From contig QNQO01000506.1 in assembly GCA_003290165.1 (NCBI GenBank), positions 434,001 through 498,000 of the forward strand: a DNA stretch of 64,000 nucleotides, given 5' to 3'. Position 1 is the first letter of the stretch; each line of letters opens with the position of its first letter. The translations under genes were made by a program, and so were the position numbers. Below, piece after piece: positions 22,619-33,339 of the stretch. The DNA comes from Berberis thunbergii. Lineage: Eukaryota > Streptophyta > Magnoliopsida > Ranunculales > Berberidaceae. The notes under the pieces are model-generated. The model saw nothing but the letters and a program-made list of their open reading frames with translations, did not search any database and was not told where the DNA came from.

Positions 22619-22952
22619 TAATAGAGACCTTGACCTTTTGATTGGAGATCAAACCACCTAGATCCTTTGATTGGGGATCAGCCACCAAATAAATTAAATA
22701 AAACTTGTATTGCTTACCTAAACTCTATTACATCATATGTATTTATAACTGAAAGCAAAATAATACTTCCTAATTGAATTCAAACCTAATTCTAAAAATA
22801 ATACTTCCTAATTGAATTCAAACCTAATTCTAAAAATAATACTTCCTAATTGAATTCAACCTAATTCTAATCAAACAATAATTCCTAATTCAAAAATAGA
22901 ACTAAGACATTCTAATCTCAAGTAACTACTAAATAGGATTGGTATCCTAATA
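22619..22952 (-). repeat. 5' LTR of the chromovirus
   Basis: 334 bp, identical by eye to the 3' LTR except for a third copy of the 38-bp repeat and the outer terminal dinucleotide (TA instead of CA on the plus strand). Near identity indicates recent insertion. Confidence 0.92.
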
Positions 22953-24512
22953 GAGTGTGAGCACCTTCTCATTGATAACTTTGTCGGGAAAAGATTGGCC
23001 TACAGTTTCGTTAGAGACAAACTGAAACAACTCTGGGGCTTGAAAGGGCGAGTTTGAGATGCAGTATATGGTGACAGAGCCTTCGTTTTTCAGTTCCCTA
23101 ATGAGGCGGATCGCGAAAAGGTGTTAGATATTGGGCCACTACACGTCGCCAACAGGCTATTCCTCATCAGGCCATGGCAGCCTTATATGGAAGAAAGCAT
23201 CGAGGTTCTGAACACAATGCCGATCTGGGTGGTGAATCTACGTCGAGTTCCCCTTTTCCTGTGGAGCCCTGCTGGATTGCAATCCATTGCAAGCGCTTTA
23301 GGTACCCCGCTAATGCTCGACAAAGCGACCGAACTACGTACTCGGTTATCTTATGCAAGAATCTGTGTCGAAATCGAAGCCAACAGCCTGTTCCCTAGTT
23401 CCATCCAGGTTGTTATCGATGATGGGAAACTGATCAATGTAGAAGTTGAATACTCGTGGCGCCCCATCAAATGTGGCCACTGCAAAGGCTTTGGTCACGC
23501 CTCAGCACACTGTCCCAAACACATGAACCCTAAGGCCAAGCCAACCAAATATTGGAGAGCCACAACCACCATCAGTAAGGAGAAGGAACCAGATGCAGCT
23601 CTGCAGGAGGATGGCTGGCAGCTTGCAACAGGCAAGAACACTTACAAACCCAGAGGGAACCAAACCCCACAGAAGGTTGCAGAGCCCAGCAGGAACCAGG
23701 AACTTCACGGGGATCCACTTCAGGAACCAACTAATCCTAACTCCATTGCGGAGGAACATCAACTTATGGGCCTGGAAACAGCAGCTCCACAACTCTTGTT
23801 AACGAGTACTGCCCCGCAGACACACCCCATAACAGAGACGGCTTCCCTTGCTGAGGATCTAGCTGATGCTCCGCTTGACATGCCACCTATGGAGGAGGCC
23901 TTACGGAACACTACACGGACTGATGGGACAAAGGCGACGAATGACAAGGACCAGGTACGAGACGACCCACTGCAACAAGCCAACCGAGCATTACATAAGG
24001 ACCCGCGATCACTAGTTACCTTCGACAACATCCTGACCAGGCAGGAGAGTTTGGTTGTTGTTGCTAAGGAGCAGCACTTAAAAGATTTCAGGGATGACTG
24101 GAGGGATGCAGGTTACTCACCCAATGGGATTGAAACGGCGATTCAGGCTGAGGATTCAAACGCTGAAGTAGCAGCAGAGCCAGATATGTCTACCCCCATA
24201 TCTAACTCACAGGAAAACCCAATGCACGTAGTGGAGGTGCTTCGTGCACTCGGTAGTATAAGAGGACTGGGGGAAGATCCCACCACGCTCATGGATTGCC
24301 TAACACCCCAAGCCGTTAAGGGTCTGCATTCAGCAATTGCAAGAATTGGCACGGATGCATTGGTCGCTGAAATTCATTCTTCGCTTGAAGAGAAAGCAAC
24401 AAAGGTGGGGCACAACACTAGTGAAGAAGAACGTGAGGTTGTCCAGTCTCCCACGGCATATGTTCCTCGAAGGTCCTCTCGAAGCAAGAAGACAAATCCT
24501 AAATTCAGGTAA
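22953..24512 (+). pseudogene. LINE-2 ORF1, main part (DUF4283 plus CCHC)
   Basis: Continues from 17356 in frame (EHLLIDNFVGKRLAYSFVRD), has one stop near 23060, then stays open for 463 codons from 23121. DUF4283 features: FVFQFPNEADREKVLDIGPL, NRLFLIRPWQP, MPIWVVNLRRVPLFLWSPAG. The knuckle CGHCKGFGHASAHC (CX2CX4HX4C) lies at about residues 115-130 of that frame. A long polar tail follows, ending in basic RRSSRSKKTNPKFR. It is the RNA-binding ORF1 of a plant L1 element, close to intact apart from the insertion, the stop and one frameshift. Confidence 0.88.
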
Positions 24513-24958
24513 CTGATGATGATCCTACAAGTAGAATGCTCATGCTTATTAGCACCTTGTATGGATGCTAGATTAGTGCTAGCATTCAATGGTGTTTTTA
24601 TCATGATTCGATGTGGCTCGTATCCTTACGACGCCTTCTCATACATCCTAGGGCCTACGTTAGGTATAAATCACGTCATGAGAGTGATTAAAGAATTGAT
24701 TGGTACTTCCGAGGAAGAAAAGTTATGGCAGGTCTATCATGCAACTACCTTAGTAGCAGAACATTTTGCAGGGTTACACCCCAACTTGGAGGCGGTGATT
24801 CTAGAACTAATTAGGTTCTTTGTTGAAGATTTGAAGCAAGTTTATTATCTTATGGATGTTGTAATGAGTGATCGTACTATCGAATGTACCTTGTAACGGT
24901 TCTATTTTTCTATTTTTCTGTGGTCTGGGGAGCCCATTTACACCCCGCGCTTGCCTTT
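24513..24958 (+). other. LINE-2 3' region between ORF1 and poly(A)
   Basis: Contains an open stretch of 126 codons (24516-24896; GVFIMIRCGSYPYDAFSYIL region) with no recognised domain. It is not the start of an L1 endonuclease. The tail ends with GGGGAGCCCATTTACACCCC and the A run. Function unknown. Confidence 0.5.
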
Positions 24959-24994
24959 CAAAAAAAAAAAAAAAAAAAACTAAGGATGGTTGAA

Positions 24995-26050
24995 GTTCTG
25001 TAGCCATTAGAAATGGAAAATGATTTGAATCATCGGTTTCTCACCTAAACTTTTGTCTAAAGTGTTCAAATTTCGGAAACGTAATTCGGTAAGAAAATTC
25101 ATCAAGTTTAGCAAGCTCTAAATACTCTGAGTTGAATCATACCAGTTAGGAAAAGTATATTCTGTGACTCAATAATTAATATATTGGTTAAAAAGTTCAA
25201 GAAATTTTCTGGTCTAGATGTCTAAATCCCCATGCAATTCTGTACTCAGCTTCTGCTTAATTTCTGCCATCGAATGAACTCATATGATCACTCTTGGCTT
25301 AGTTCATTGACTATTTTGAAATAATTCCACTGAAACTAGTTGACTAGACGAGTTTCATCAGGATCTACGAATCCCCGATCCATCCTTTTCTGTAGATATC
25401 TGTTTTCTTCAGATGTACCCAACCATTTTTTATCTCCAGGTTTACAAATCTTCTATATATTATAACCTTAAAGAGCTTGATTGACGAAGCTTGAAAGGAA
25501 ACAGGCTTTAACATAGTAGCTCTGCCTGTACAAGTAAAGCTTTGTTTCAAGAACTCAGGTAAGCAACGAATCAAACGACGGAAAGGTGGAAGAAGAGTAA
25601 CGTATAAAAAGCTCCAGACAGCTGCAAGCCCTCAAGATGCTCACTACAATAACCTTAAGCATCATCTATGAGGTCAAATGCTTTGAATGGCCAATGGGCA
25701 CATGGGAAAAGTGTTATTCACACTTTTACTCCAAAGGCTCACTAATCCTACAATCATGGATGGGTCTTTTAAAGTTTCAAGTTATATGGGAAAAACCAAT
25801 TTCACATCAAGCTAGTATTTCATTTCATGCATTGGCAACTAGCTTTTCATGCGGGCTTTAAAGATCGGGTTAAAAGTGCACTGCTATTGGGTCACTTAAT
25901 TTTTCTTACACCCGCAAGTGTTAGAACTTTTTTTTTTTTTATTTAGTTTGTGTGCGCGGGCATGCATGTGCCAGTGAAATTATTCAATATAGGTAGATCA
26001 TTTTCAAAAGTTTAGTATATTTTGAGTTTTTGTATGCATGTTTAACAAAT
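24995..26050. other. Intergenic, no gene recognised
   Basis: AT-rich sequence from the LINE-2 right flank to the Gypsy-B region. The left part was contiguous with 16532-16918 before LINE-2 inserted. No ORF with a family signature; a T run lies at 25929-25940. Confidence 0.5.
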
Positions 26051-26431
26051 TTTAAGCCAAAAATTTAAGGTTTTTTATGAGACATCAAACAATCATCCGA
26101 TCACAGATGTATACGCAACACAGGTCAACCCTCGTACGGAGAGGTCGCAAATCACTGTTCAACCCATAATTTAGGCGCCCAAAACCAAATTATGCGGGCT
26201 CAGGATAGAGCAAATTTTGGAGCTTGGTCTAGGACAACAAGGCTCGAACACAAATCTCTGAATTGTCACAAACCCAAGATCCATTTGCACAGCTCTTGAT
26301 CCAAACAAGTATTGGGTCCTAAACAGAGCCAAGTGTCGAACGGAACTCAGTCATGGATGGGTAAGATCCTGAGCGAGATTTTCCTCCATCACGCCTTGAC
26401 AGTAGAGTCAATGAATGAGTGAAATACTCCC

Positions 26432-26439
26432 TATATAAG
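26432..26439 (+). promoter_or_regulatory. TATA box in the Gypsy-B LTR
   Basis: TATATAAG about 180 bases before the LTR end, the same relative position as in Gypsy-A. Confidence 0.4.
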
Positions 26440-26699
26440 GTGAACGAAAGGGATGAGAAAGGTACGCACTTACAATCCAATTTTACAATCTACATCCATC
26501 CTTATTCAATCACATGACTTTAGCATCGAAGTGCCTTCAGCCACCACAACGGTGGTCCTTAGCTCATTGTTGTTCATTTTGAAGGTCAGAAATTGACAGG
26601 GACGGATTTGGATACATCAGTTTGGTGTCGTCTGTGAGAATACGACAAGTTTTCCTTAAAACAAAGACACAAGCTTTTTTTAACCAGCAAAGTCTCGAG

Positions 26700-27491
26700 A
26701 CATGGTCACTAGCACCAGATTCCGAGCTAACATTGTCAAGCCAGAAAACGTTCTAGCTAAGGAACCCGACCGCCAAGCCGGGTCGATCCAATTGAGGAAG
26801 CAGAGTTGTCGAAAGGGCCAACCGTCGGGGCTGAACCCCACATCGATCAAATTTTGCTCCATATGAATCATCTTATGCTGGTGGTGGAAAGGCTTACCAG
26901 GGATTGACAACCACCATCAGAGAATGGCAAAAATTCGAGGAGGTCCCTGACTCAAAAGGACGCTCAAGAGCATGTCCATGAGAGCGGCAAACTCCCTGTC
27001 GAAGATCAAAATGTTGGTCAGGAGGGAATCCAAGGAACGAAAAAGGTAGAGGGAATCATGCCTCGAAGGCAGACATGACAATAGTCGATAACCCACTTCG
27101 TTTGGGAGCAACCAATCCAGACGTGCTGTATGATCTTACTGTCCCTTTGTTCTCTGAGTAGATCATGAGTGCGCCATTGCCAAAGAAGTTCATTCCCCCA
27201 AAGCTCGAGTTCTATGATGGGACATCCGATCCATTAGATCACTTACGCCATTAACACCATGGGATGGCATTGAATGAAAGTTCAACCAAGATCCATCGCT
27301 CAAGTCATGGCAAAGGCGTTCATCACCCGATTCATAGGGAGCCAACGAATCATGAAGGGGCGCCACTATCTGTTTAGCCTCAAGCAGAAGCACGGTGAAA
27401 CTGTCAGGGAGTATGTCACTCGCTTCAACATGAGCTGACTCTAATCAACAGTTGCAACGGCGACACATTTATCCTCCGTGAGGTCAATTTT
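26700..27491 (+). pseudogene. Gypsy-B gag, 5' part
   Basis: N-terminus MVTSTRFRANIVKPENVLAK at 26701, a stop-ridden linker, then the gag core at about 27165-27300 (APLPKKFIPPKLEFYDGTSD, then PLDHLRH). Frames change repeatedly. It continues at 37606 after the inserted element. Confidence 0.75.
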
Positions 27492-27872
27492 TTACGCCGG
27501 ACAGAATAGTGATGATCCTGCAGGCTAGTTCAACAGACAATTCACAAGGAATGATACAAAAGATTCGCCCAAAAACACAAAGAAATAACTCTATTGTTCA
27601 ATTAAATTACTCAAATCAAAGGTCTATTACAATATTGAGGAGGAGCTCTATTTATAGTGTTCAAATAACTTGAATAATAAGCAGCCTATTCCTAAAAGAA
27701 AAAATAGAATCAAATACTAAAATAACAAGCAGTTTATTCCTAAAATAAAAAGTAAAGTCTAATCCTAAAAGGAAACTAAAAAGACTCCTAATTAAATTGA
27801 AAGATTACAAATAAGTTATTTAGTAATTAACTTTGAGAGCAAATTAGGAACTCTACAAACCCTCCTGCATTA
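27492..27872 (-). repeat. 3' LTR of the gene-carrying element
   Basis: Aligns along its whole length with 37228-37605, with scattered substitutions and small indels (for example AACTTGAATAATAAGCAGCC against AACATGAATAATAAGCACAT). It is preceded on the minus strand by a polypurine-like tract (AACCCGGGGCGAC). Confidence 0.9.
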
Positions 27873-28050
27873 GTCGCCCCGGGTTGGAAAGAACTCATCC
27901 TCAAGTTCACAATAGCTTCATCGGAATCCTCTGGCAGCAGCCCAGGAGGAAGATCCTCTGGCACCAGATTAGAAAACTCTGCTAGCTCTTGCTGGCGTAC
28001 TGGATTGTCTTTTATTTCCCTTCTTTTTGAGCTCCATTTGCAAACCTAGC
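27873..28050 (-). pseudogene. Residual pol sequence of the gene-carrying element
   Basis: In one minus-strand frame it reads QELAEFSNLVPEDLPPGLLP, the linker that precedes RT in chromovirus pol. This joins directly to AIVNLRMSSFQPG, the wording that usually ends chromovirus pol next to the 3' polypurine tract. All catalytic pol domains between these two points are missing, which defines what was lost. Confidence 0.65.
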
Positions 28051-28109
28051 ACATATTCCTTTACTATAATAATCAATTCATTGACTTCATCAACCTATTC
28101 TTTTCTCTT

Positions 28110-28621
28110 TCTACCATACTCATGAGAGATATCTTCCACCAGTATCTTTGCTGCTGATACCCCTAGAGATACAACACTTGCCATTGAATCAACATTATCA
28201 TGATGAAAGGTATCATAGTAAGCAAGGAGTCTTTTCTCTGCCCATCCCAGGATAAAACTCAATGTTGAGCTCAAGATTTTGGAATACAATGGATCATGTG
28301 TATCCTTTGCATCTTTGGCTACTTCAGCCATCCGATTGTCAGCAGCATATAGCAAGTCGGTCTCCACTTGGCCAGTTGCAACAAACCGGTGAAACAAAAC
28401 CCACAAAAAAAAGGTTGTGGAGCACTTGGTTTATGCCAAGCACCATCGTAATACTTGCATCAGTTCACTGTTCTTTCCAGTTTCTATAGGTCTCTCCAAG
28501 GCCCCTCGTATGAATTGGCGAAGACGTTGCACAACAGGATCAAATTTATCTAATGGGATATGAGGATGTAGAAGCAACCCAGCTTCTAGAACCTTCAAAT
28601 TTCTACTTTGCCAGGCTTCAT
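28110..28621 (-). pseudogene. Captured fragment of a PATROL1/MUN-domain (DUF810) protein
   Basis: Motifs: YEAWQSRNLKVLEAGLLLHP, LRQFIRGALERPIETGKNSE, then WVLFHRFVATGQVETDLLYA, AEVAKDAKDTHDPLYSKILS, STLSFILGWAEKRLLAYYDT, VVSLGVSAAKILVEDISHEY. These belong to the plant Munc13-like family that includes PATROL1, which acts in vesicle delivery of a plasma-membrane proton pump. Between MQVLR and the QVLHNL/WVLF motif about 70 residues usual in the family are missing, with a frame change at the joint, consistent with a deletion or skipped exon. No introns are visible. Confidence 0.83.
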
Positions 28622-28855
28622 ATTCTCGTTGTCCACATGAGATTGATCCAATAAATAATTTTCCAAACAAACCATTAAAAAAACTCCTAGAAAGCTTGTG
28701 CATTGTTCATCTGTTCAGCATGCAGTTGGATTTGGCCACATGGAGAAACTGAAGATCTCACCAACTTGTCGGGAATCAAGAATAGTTCGACCTCTGCATT
28801 TGCAGTATCTTCGTCCAAATTAGCCTCAATTAAGAGAACAAATACACAACAGAAC
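28622..28855 (-). pseudogene. DCL2: Captured Dicer-like fragment, second part beyond Copia-1
   Basis: Continues the 34925-35315 fragment once Copia-1 and one copy of its AGAAC duplication are removed. Motifs: FVLLIEANLDEDTANAEVEL, FLIPDKLVRSSVSPCGQIQL, HAEQMNNAQAF, FFNGLFGKLFIGS. This is the linker toward the PAZ domain of Dicer-like proteins. One stop falls between QAF and FFNG. It changes into DUF810 sequence near 28622. Confidence 0.75.
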
Positions 28856-29803
28856 TGTTGAGAAATATGCTGTAAATTCGAAAATAAAAGAAGGAACGAT
28901 GGTACCAATTTTGCTTGGGTTGAGTCGCGGACTAGGTCGCTCTCTTTAAGACGTTTCGCGGCTCTGCCCAAATTGTGCAAGCAGTTTCGTAGCCCCGCCG
29001 TCCCTAGGATAAAACAGCCCAGAATCTTCTCTGTCTCGGAATAAAATTGCACAATAATTGAACGGTATACAAATCACCCTAAATCTCCTTATTTGCTCCG
29101 AATCACCAGGAAATAAAGCAGCAACAAACAAGAAGCATAAACAGAGAAAGCTAGAACTGTTTGCAATAAACTCTGTGCGAAAACTGTTTGCTGGAAGCAG
29201 AAACTCGAAAACCTTTTTGCAAGAACTCTGTACGAAGCATAAACTGAAAGCAGAAAATCGTTTTCTTGAACTCTGTTATTTCTCTTTTGTTTTTGTTTTG
29301 TGTTGTTAAACTCTAAACAAAGAGATGGTATTTATAGGTATAAAACATACAATCAAAAAACGAGATAAAGACTAGGTTCATTGGCAGGATCAAGTCGTGG
29401 GTCGTGGAGAAGATATGGTGGCGGATTTTTTGCCAAAAATCACGGAGCCAAAGAGACCGTTTGGACTCAGTCCTCTTCAGAAAAAATTTTCGTTTAAATA
29501 AAATTTCAGCAAAAAATTGTTTTGCTATCTAAATGACCCAACCCGCCCGACCGACCGGACGGACGGCGGCGGCGGTGGGCGCGAGGGCCTATCTCTCCCC
29601 TCCTCATAAAAGAGTGGTACCCCCAAGGGGTCCAAACCCAAGTCCTAACTATCTTCTTATATACTCTACCTCAAAGAGATATATAGTAGATATGGGACTA
29701 TAAAATAGAGAGTGGCTCAAAGATCAACATAGGAGAGGGAGGTCCAGGGTTCAAAACCTGGTAAACACACATTTGTTTTTATTAAAAAGCCAAATTTGCA
29801 ACA
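28856..29803 (-). repeat. 3' LTR of Copia-1 (long version)
   Basis: Matches 34286-34924 at both ends but keeps about 310 bp lost from the other copy, chiefly around 29200-29440. A polypurine tract (AAGTGGGGGAT on the minus strand, 29804-29814) lies next to it. Within 29720-29775 is a tRNA-like T-arm wording (GGTCCAGGGTTCAAAACC). Confidence 0.9.
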
Positions 29804-30342
29804 ATCCCCCACTTGGATTTTTAAAAAACAATTTTCATCGAGCAATCTTTAAAATATAAGATTGTACATAAACAAAAGTGTCTTTTGACTTGAACTCTTG
29901 CGTAGTGTTCATGCTTTAGAATATACTAGAGTAACTCGTAGTTTTGAACTCTATCTCTAACAGACATTACACGCACAACCTTACCAGGGTGAAGTCTAAA
30001 AAGCCCGTGCTTTACGGCCATGCACATATATCCCAGTGTAGTGAAGGCTCTAGGAATTTTGCCCACAAATTCCATAGGAAGCCGCCAAACTTCCACAATC
30101 ACTTAGGTGAGTCTATCAAGAGTACTCATGTAGCTAGGTACTCCACTCCACATAGAGTATAGACCTCATTAAGAGTTTTTAACTCATCCTACTATCGCTT
30201 CAGGAGTTCATGCTTTAATCTAGGAATGAGATTGCTATTTTGTCAGCATGATTCACATCATATCATTCACGACTTGTTATTACCCATTGAACCTATTTCT
30301 TGGGATCTCCAGTCTATAGGTTGGGTTACCATCGTGAATAAC

Positions 30343-31815
30343 TCATAAAACTAAGGGCATTAGTCCCATTCCTTTCGAGATTTTGAAAACTTTCTCTCTG
30401 GCTAATCCTTTCGTCAAAGGATCAGCTAAGTTTGCATCAGTTCGTACATGATCCGCTCTCACAGCACCAGTAGATAGAAACTCTCTAACTGTGTTGTGCT
30501 TACGACGTATTTGTCGTTTCTTGCCGTTATAATAACGGTTCTGTATTTTTTCAATAGCCGCGGTACTATCGCAATGGATCAAGACAGCTGGAATCGGTCT
30601 TTCCCATAAAGGGATCTCTGCTAGCAGGTTTCTTAACCAACCTGCTTCTTCACTAGCCGTGGCTAGTGCTATAATCTCTGACTCCATCGTGGACTGTGCT
30701 AAAATGGTCTGTTTCTTTGATTTCCAAGAAACAGCTCCACCAGCTATATTGAAAATATAGCCACTGGTGGCTTTGGAGTCATCTGAAAGGGTGTTCCAAT
30801 CAGCATCGCTATATCCTTCAAGGACAGCGGGAAACTTCTGATAATGTAATCCGAGGTTCTTAGTCCTCTTCAGGTACCTCATGACCCGTTCAATTGCATG
30901 CCAATGCTCTATACTAGGTCTACTTGTAAATCTGCATAGTAATCCAACAGCGTAAGCTATGTCGGGTCTAGTGCAATCGGTAGCATATCTAAGACTACCA
31001 ATGATGCTCGCAAACTCTGATTGTCTAACACCGTCACCAGTGTTCTTGAACAACTTTACACTAGAGTCATAAGGAGTACATGCAGGTTTACAGTCAGAGT
31101 AATTATATTTATTTAGGATCTTCTCGATATAGTGAGATTGATCCAAAGAAATTCCCTTTTCAGACCTAGTAATCTTGATACCAAGGATTACACTCGCTTC
31201 TCCAAGGTCTTTCATATCAAAATTTGCACACAATAAAGCTTCCACTTTATTCACGGCATGGATATTAGAACCAAAGATTAGTAAGTCATCCACATACAGA
31301 CATATTATAGTGCAAATGCCATTTTAAGCTTTATAGTAAATGCATTTGTCACTTTCGTTCACTTTAAAGTCATGTGCGATAACTAGATTATCAAATTTTT
31401 CCTGCCATTGTTTTGGAGCTTGTTTCAAACCATAAAGTGACTTATCTAGTTTGCAAACTTTATGTTCTTGTCCTGGAATAACAAAACCTTCAGGTTGGTC
31501 CATGTAAATTTCTTCTTCCAAATCACCATTAAGAAACGCAGTCTTAACGTCCATTTGGTGCAAAACTAGGTTATGTATTGCAGCAAGAGAAATTAACACT
31601 CGAATAGATGTAATCCTGGTTACAGGAGAATATGTATCAAAGAAATCAACATTTTCTCTTTGTCTATACCCTTTGGCTACGAAACGAGCCTTGAACTTGT
31701 CAACATTACCATCGGGTTTCAATTTCTTCTTAAATACCCATTTACATCCTATTGTCTTACAACCTGGTGGCAAATCGACTAAGTGCCAAGTTCTGTTAGA
31801 CTCAAGAGAGTACAT
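30343..31815 (-). pseudogene. Copia-1 reverse transcriptase and RNase H
   Basis: RT motifs: TWHLVDLPPGCKTIGCKWVF, FKARFVAKGYRQRENVDFFD, YSPVTRITSIRVLISLAAIH, MDVKTAFLNGDLEEEIYMDQ, then a stop at 31324 and, in the same frame, the catalytic [10 protein letters not shown] at about 31300. RNase [74 protein letters not shown]. Apart from that stop and a frameshift before it (31815-31896) the domain is well preserved. Confidence 0.92.
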
Positions 31816-31895
31816 TTCATCATCGATAGCCTCTTCCCAAAAATTGGCATCTATAGAGGATAGGGCCTCTTGAAAACTAAGGGGATCCTCTTCGA

Positions 31896-32852
31896 CTAAA
31901 AAGACATAGTAATCGAGGCCAAAGTTTTAGAAGTTCGTTTCCGTTTACTTCTTCTTGGCTCAGATTCTGTGGCTTTATCAGTTTCATTTACCCTGATCAA
32001 GGGTAAGTTGTTTGATGATGTTCCCCCACTATTCCTCGAAATAAAAGGAAATTTATCTTCATAAAAGTCAACGTCGTTTGATTCTATAATAACTTGATCT
32101 TTAAGATTATAGAATCTATAAGCTTTGCTATTCATGGCGTATCCTATGAATACGCATTCATATGCCCTACTAGCAAGCTTGTTCCTTTTAGGATCAGGAA
32201 TTCTAACATAAGCTAAACAACCCCAAGTTTTCAAATAAGACAGGTTTGGTTGTCTATTTTTCAGAATTTCATAGGGCGATGTTTTACTTTTCGATTTGGG
32301 GACTCTATTTAGCACATAACAGACTGTTAAGATAATTTCTCCCCACCAGTGCGATGCAGCACCGGAGTTAAGCATTATGGCAACTACTAACTCGGTAAGA
32401 GTTCTATTTTTCCTTTCAGCTTTGCCATTCATCTCAGGAGAATATGGTGCAGTTGTTTGATGAATAATTCCTTGAGAATTATAAAACTCTATGAAAGTAC
32501 TGCTATCATATTCAGTGCCTCTATTACTCCTAAGTCTCTTAATCTTTCTATTATATTGATTTTCAACTTCAGTCAAAAATAATTTAAACATGTCAAAGGC
32601 ATCACTTTTATTTTTCATTAAATAAACAAAAGTATAATCAGAACAGTCATCAATAAACGTAATAAAATAATGTTTTCCATTTCTAGTCAAGATACCATCA
32701 AGTTCACATATATCTGAGTGTATCAAATCTAAAGGTTCAGATTCTCTAACTACAGATTTATGTGGTGTTTTGGTTATCTTAGCTTGACTACAATAGTTGC
32801 ACTTTTCAAAATCATTTAAGGACAATTTTGGAATTAGTCCTAAGTTACTCAT
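31896..32852 (-). pseudogene. Copia-1 integrase
   Basis: Zinc-finger second half CNYCSQAKITKTPHKS, then core motifs (LIHSDICELDGI; YFITFIDDCSDYTFVYLMKN; LRSNRGTEYDSSTFIEFYNS; HQTTAPYSPEMNGKAERKNR), then the GKT-like C-terminal block (YLKTWGCLAYVRIPDPKRNK). The second catalytic Asp context, usually SDRG or SDNG, reads SNRGTEY here, so this aspartate is replaced by Asn. It ends in RRSKRKRTSKTLAS and a stop at 31896. Confidence 0.88.
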
Positions 32853-33325
32853 GTTTTAATAATACGTTTATTAACATGACAAAGTCTAGCATGCCAGATA
32901 TTGAAAGTGCACAACATGTAAGCAGAACTAGAAATTTTATTCACTTCAACATTTAACTTAAACATCCCATCAGTAGCATACCCTTTCCCCACAAATACAT
33001 TATTTTTTGTGATGGTATATAAATCAGCCCCTATAATTTGAGTAAACCCAGCCTTGTTCAGAAGAAAACCAGATACTAGATTCTTTCTCATCTCTGGAGT
33101 ATGCAAGACGTCTTTCAGGATAACTGTCTTTCCAGAGGTAAACTTCAGTTCTACTGTTCTAGTTCCAGCAACTATAGTAGAGTGGGAATCACCCAACAAC
33201 ACTTTCTTGTCCTCAGCTTCAGAATAGGACTTGAACATTCCTCGATCATAGCATACATGTCGAGAAGCACCAGTGTCAACCCACCATCCCTCGGATCCAC
33301 CAACAAAATTGATCTCAGAGATCAT
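32849..33325 (-). pseudogene. Copia-1 protease
   Basis: The active site WWVDTGASRHVCYD lies near the start of a 158-codon open frame, then KKVLLGDSHSTIVAGTRTVE and VLHTPEMRKNLVSGFLLNKA. The DTGA catalytic triad is intact. The frame ends at the start of the integrase zinc finger (WHARLCHVNKRII). Confidence 0.88.
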
Positions 33326-33339
33326 GGCAATAAGTTGGT

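Larger units (their letters stand above)
17357..22952 (-). mobile_element. Chromovirus (Ty3/Gypsy, Reina-like by size), nearly full length, young LTRs
   Basis: 5.6-kb element with LTRs 22619-22952 (5') and 17357-17652 (3') and target duplication GAGTG (17352-17356, 22953-22957). A primer-binding site TGGTATCAGAG (initiator tRNA-Met type) follows the 5' LTR at about 22606-22616. Minus-strand order is gag with CCHC, aspartic protease, RT, RNase H, integrase, chromodomain. The chromodomain places it among chromoviruses; the small size and about 300-bp LTRs fit Reina. By eye the LTRs match base for base over their shared length, apart from the terminal base pair and one 38-bp repeat copy. The internal ORF nevertheless carries several stops and frameshifts. 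Confidence 0.93.
16937..24978 (+). mobile_element. L1-type LINE (LINE-2), ORF1-only, split by a chromovirus
   Basis: Target duplication AACTAAGGATGGTTGAA flanks the element (16919-16936 and about 24978-24994), and a 20-base A tail precedes the right copy (24960-24979). Without the inserted chromovirus (17357-22952 plus one copy of its duplication) it is about 2.4 kb. It encodes ORF1 only, then a 3' region of about 450 bases. No endonuclease/RT ORF2 is present. It lies opposite in strand to LINE-1 and differs from it in sequence, so it is a second, independent ORF1-only element. Confidence 0.9.

Noticed and set aside
21948..22688. 246-codon minus-strand ORF upstream of chromovirus gag
   Set aside because: It lies in the untranslated leader and LTR, includes a Lys run from a T tract, and consists of low-complexity Ser/Pro/His sequence with no domain.
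24807..25007. Minus-strand ORF with a Phe run
   Set aside because: It reads through the poly(A) tail of LINE-2 on the opposite strand.
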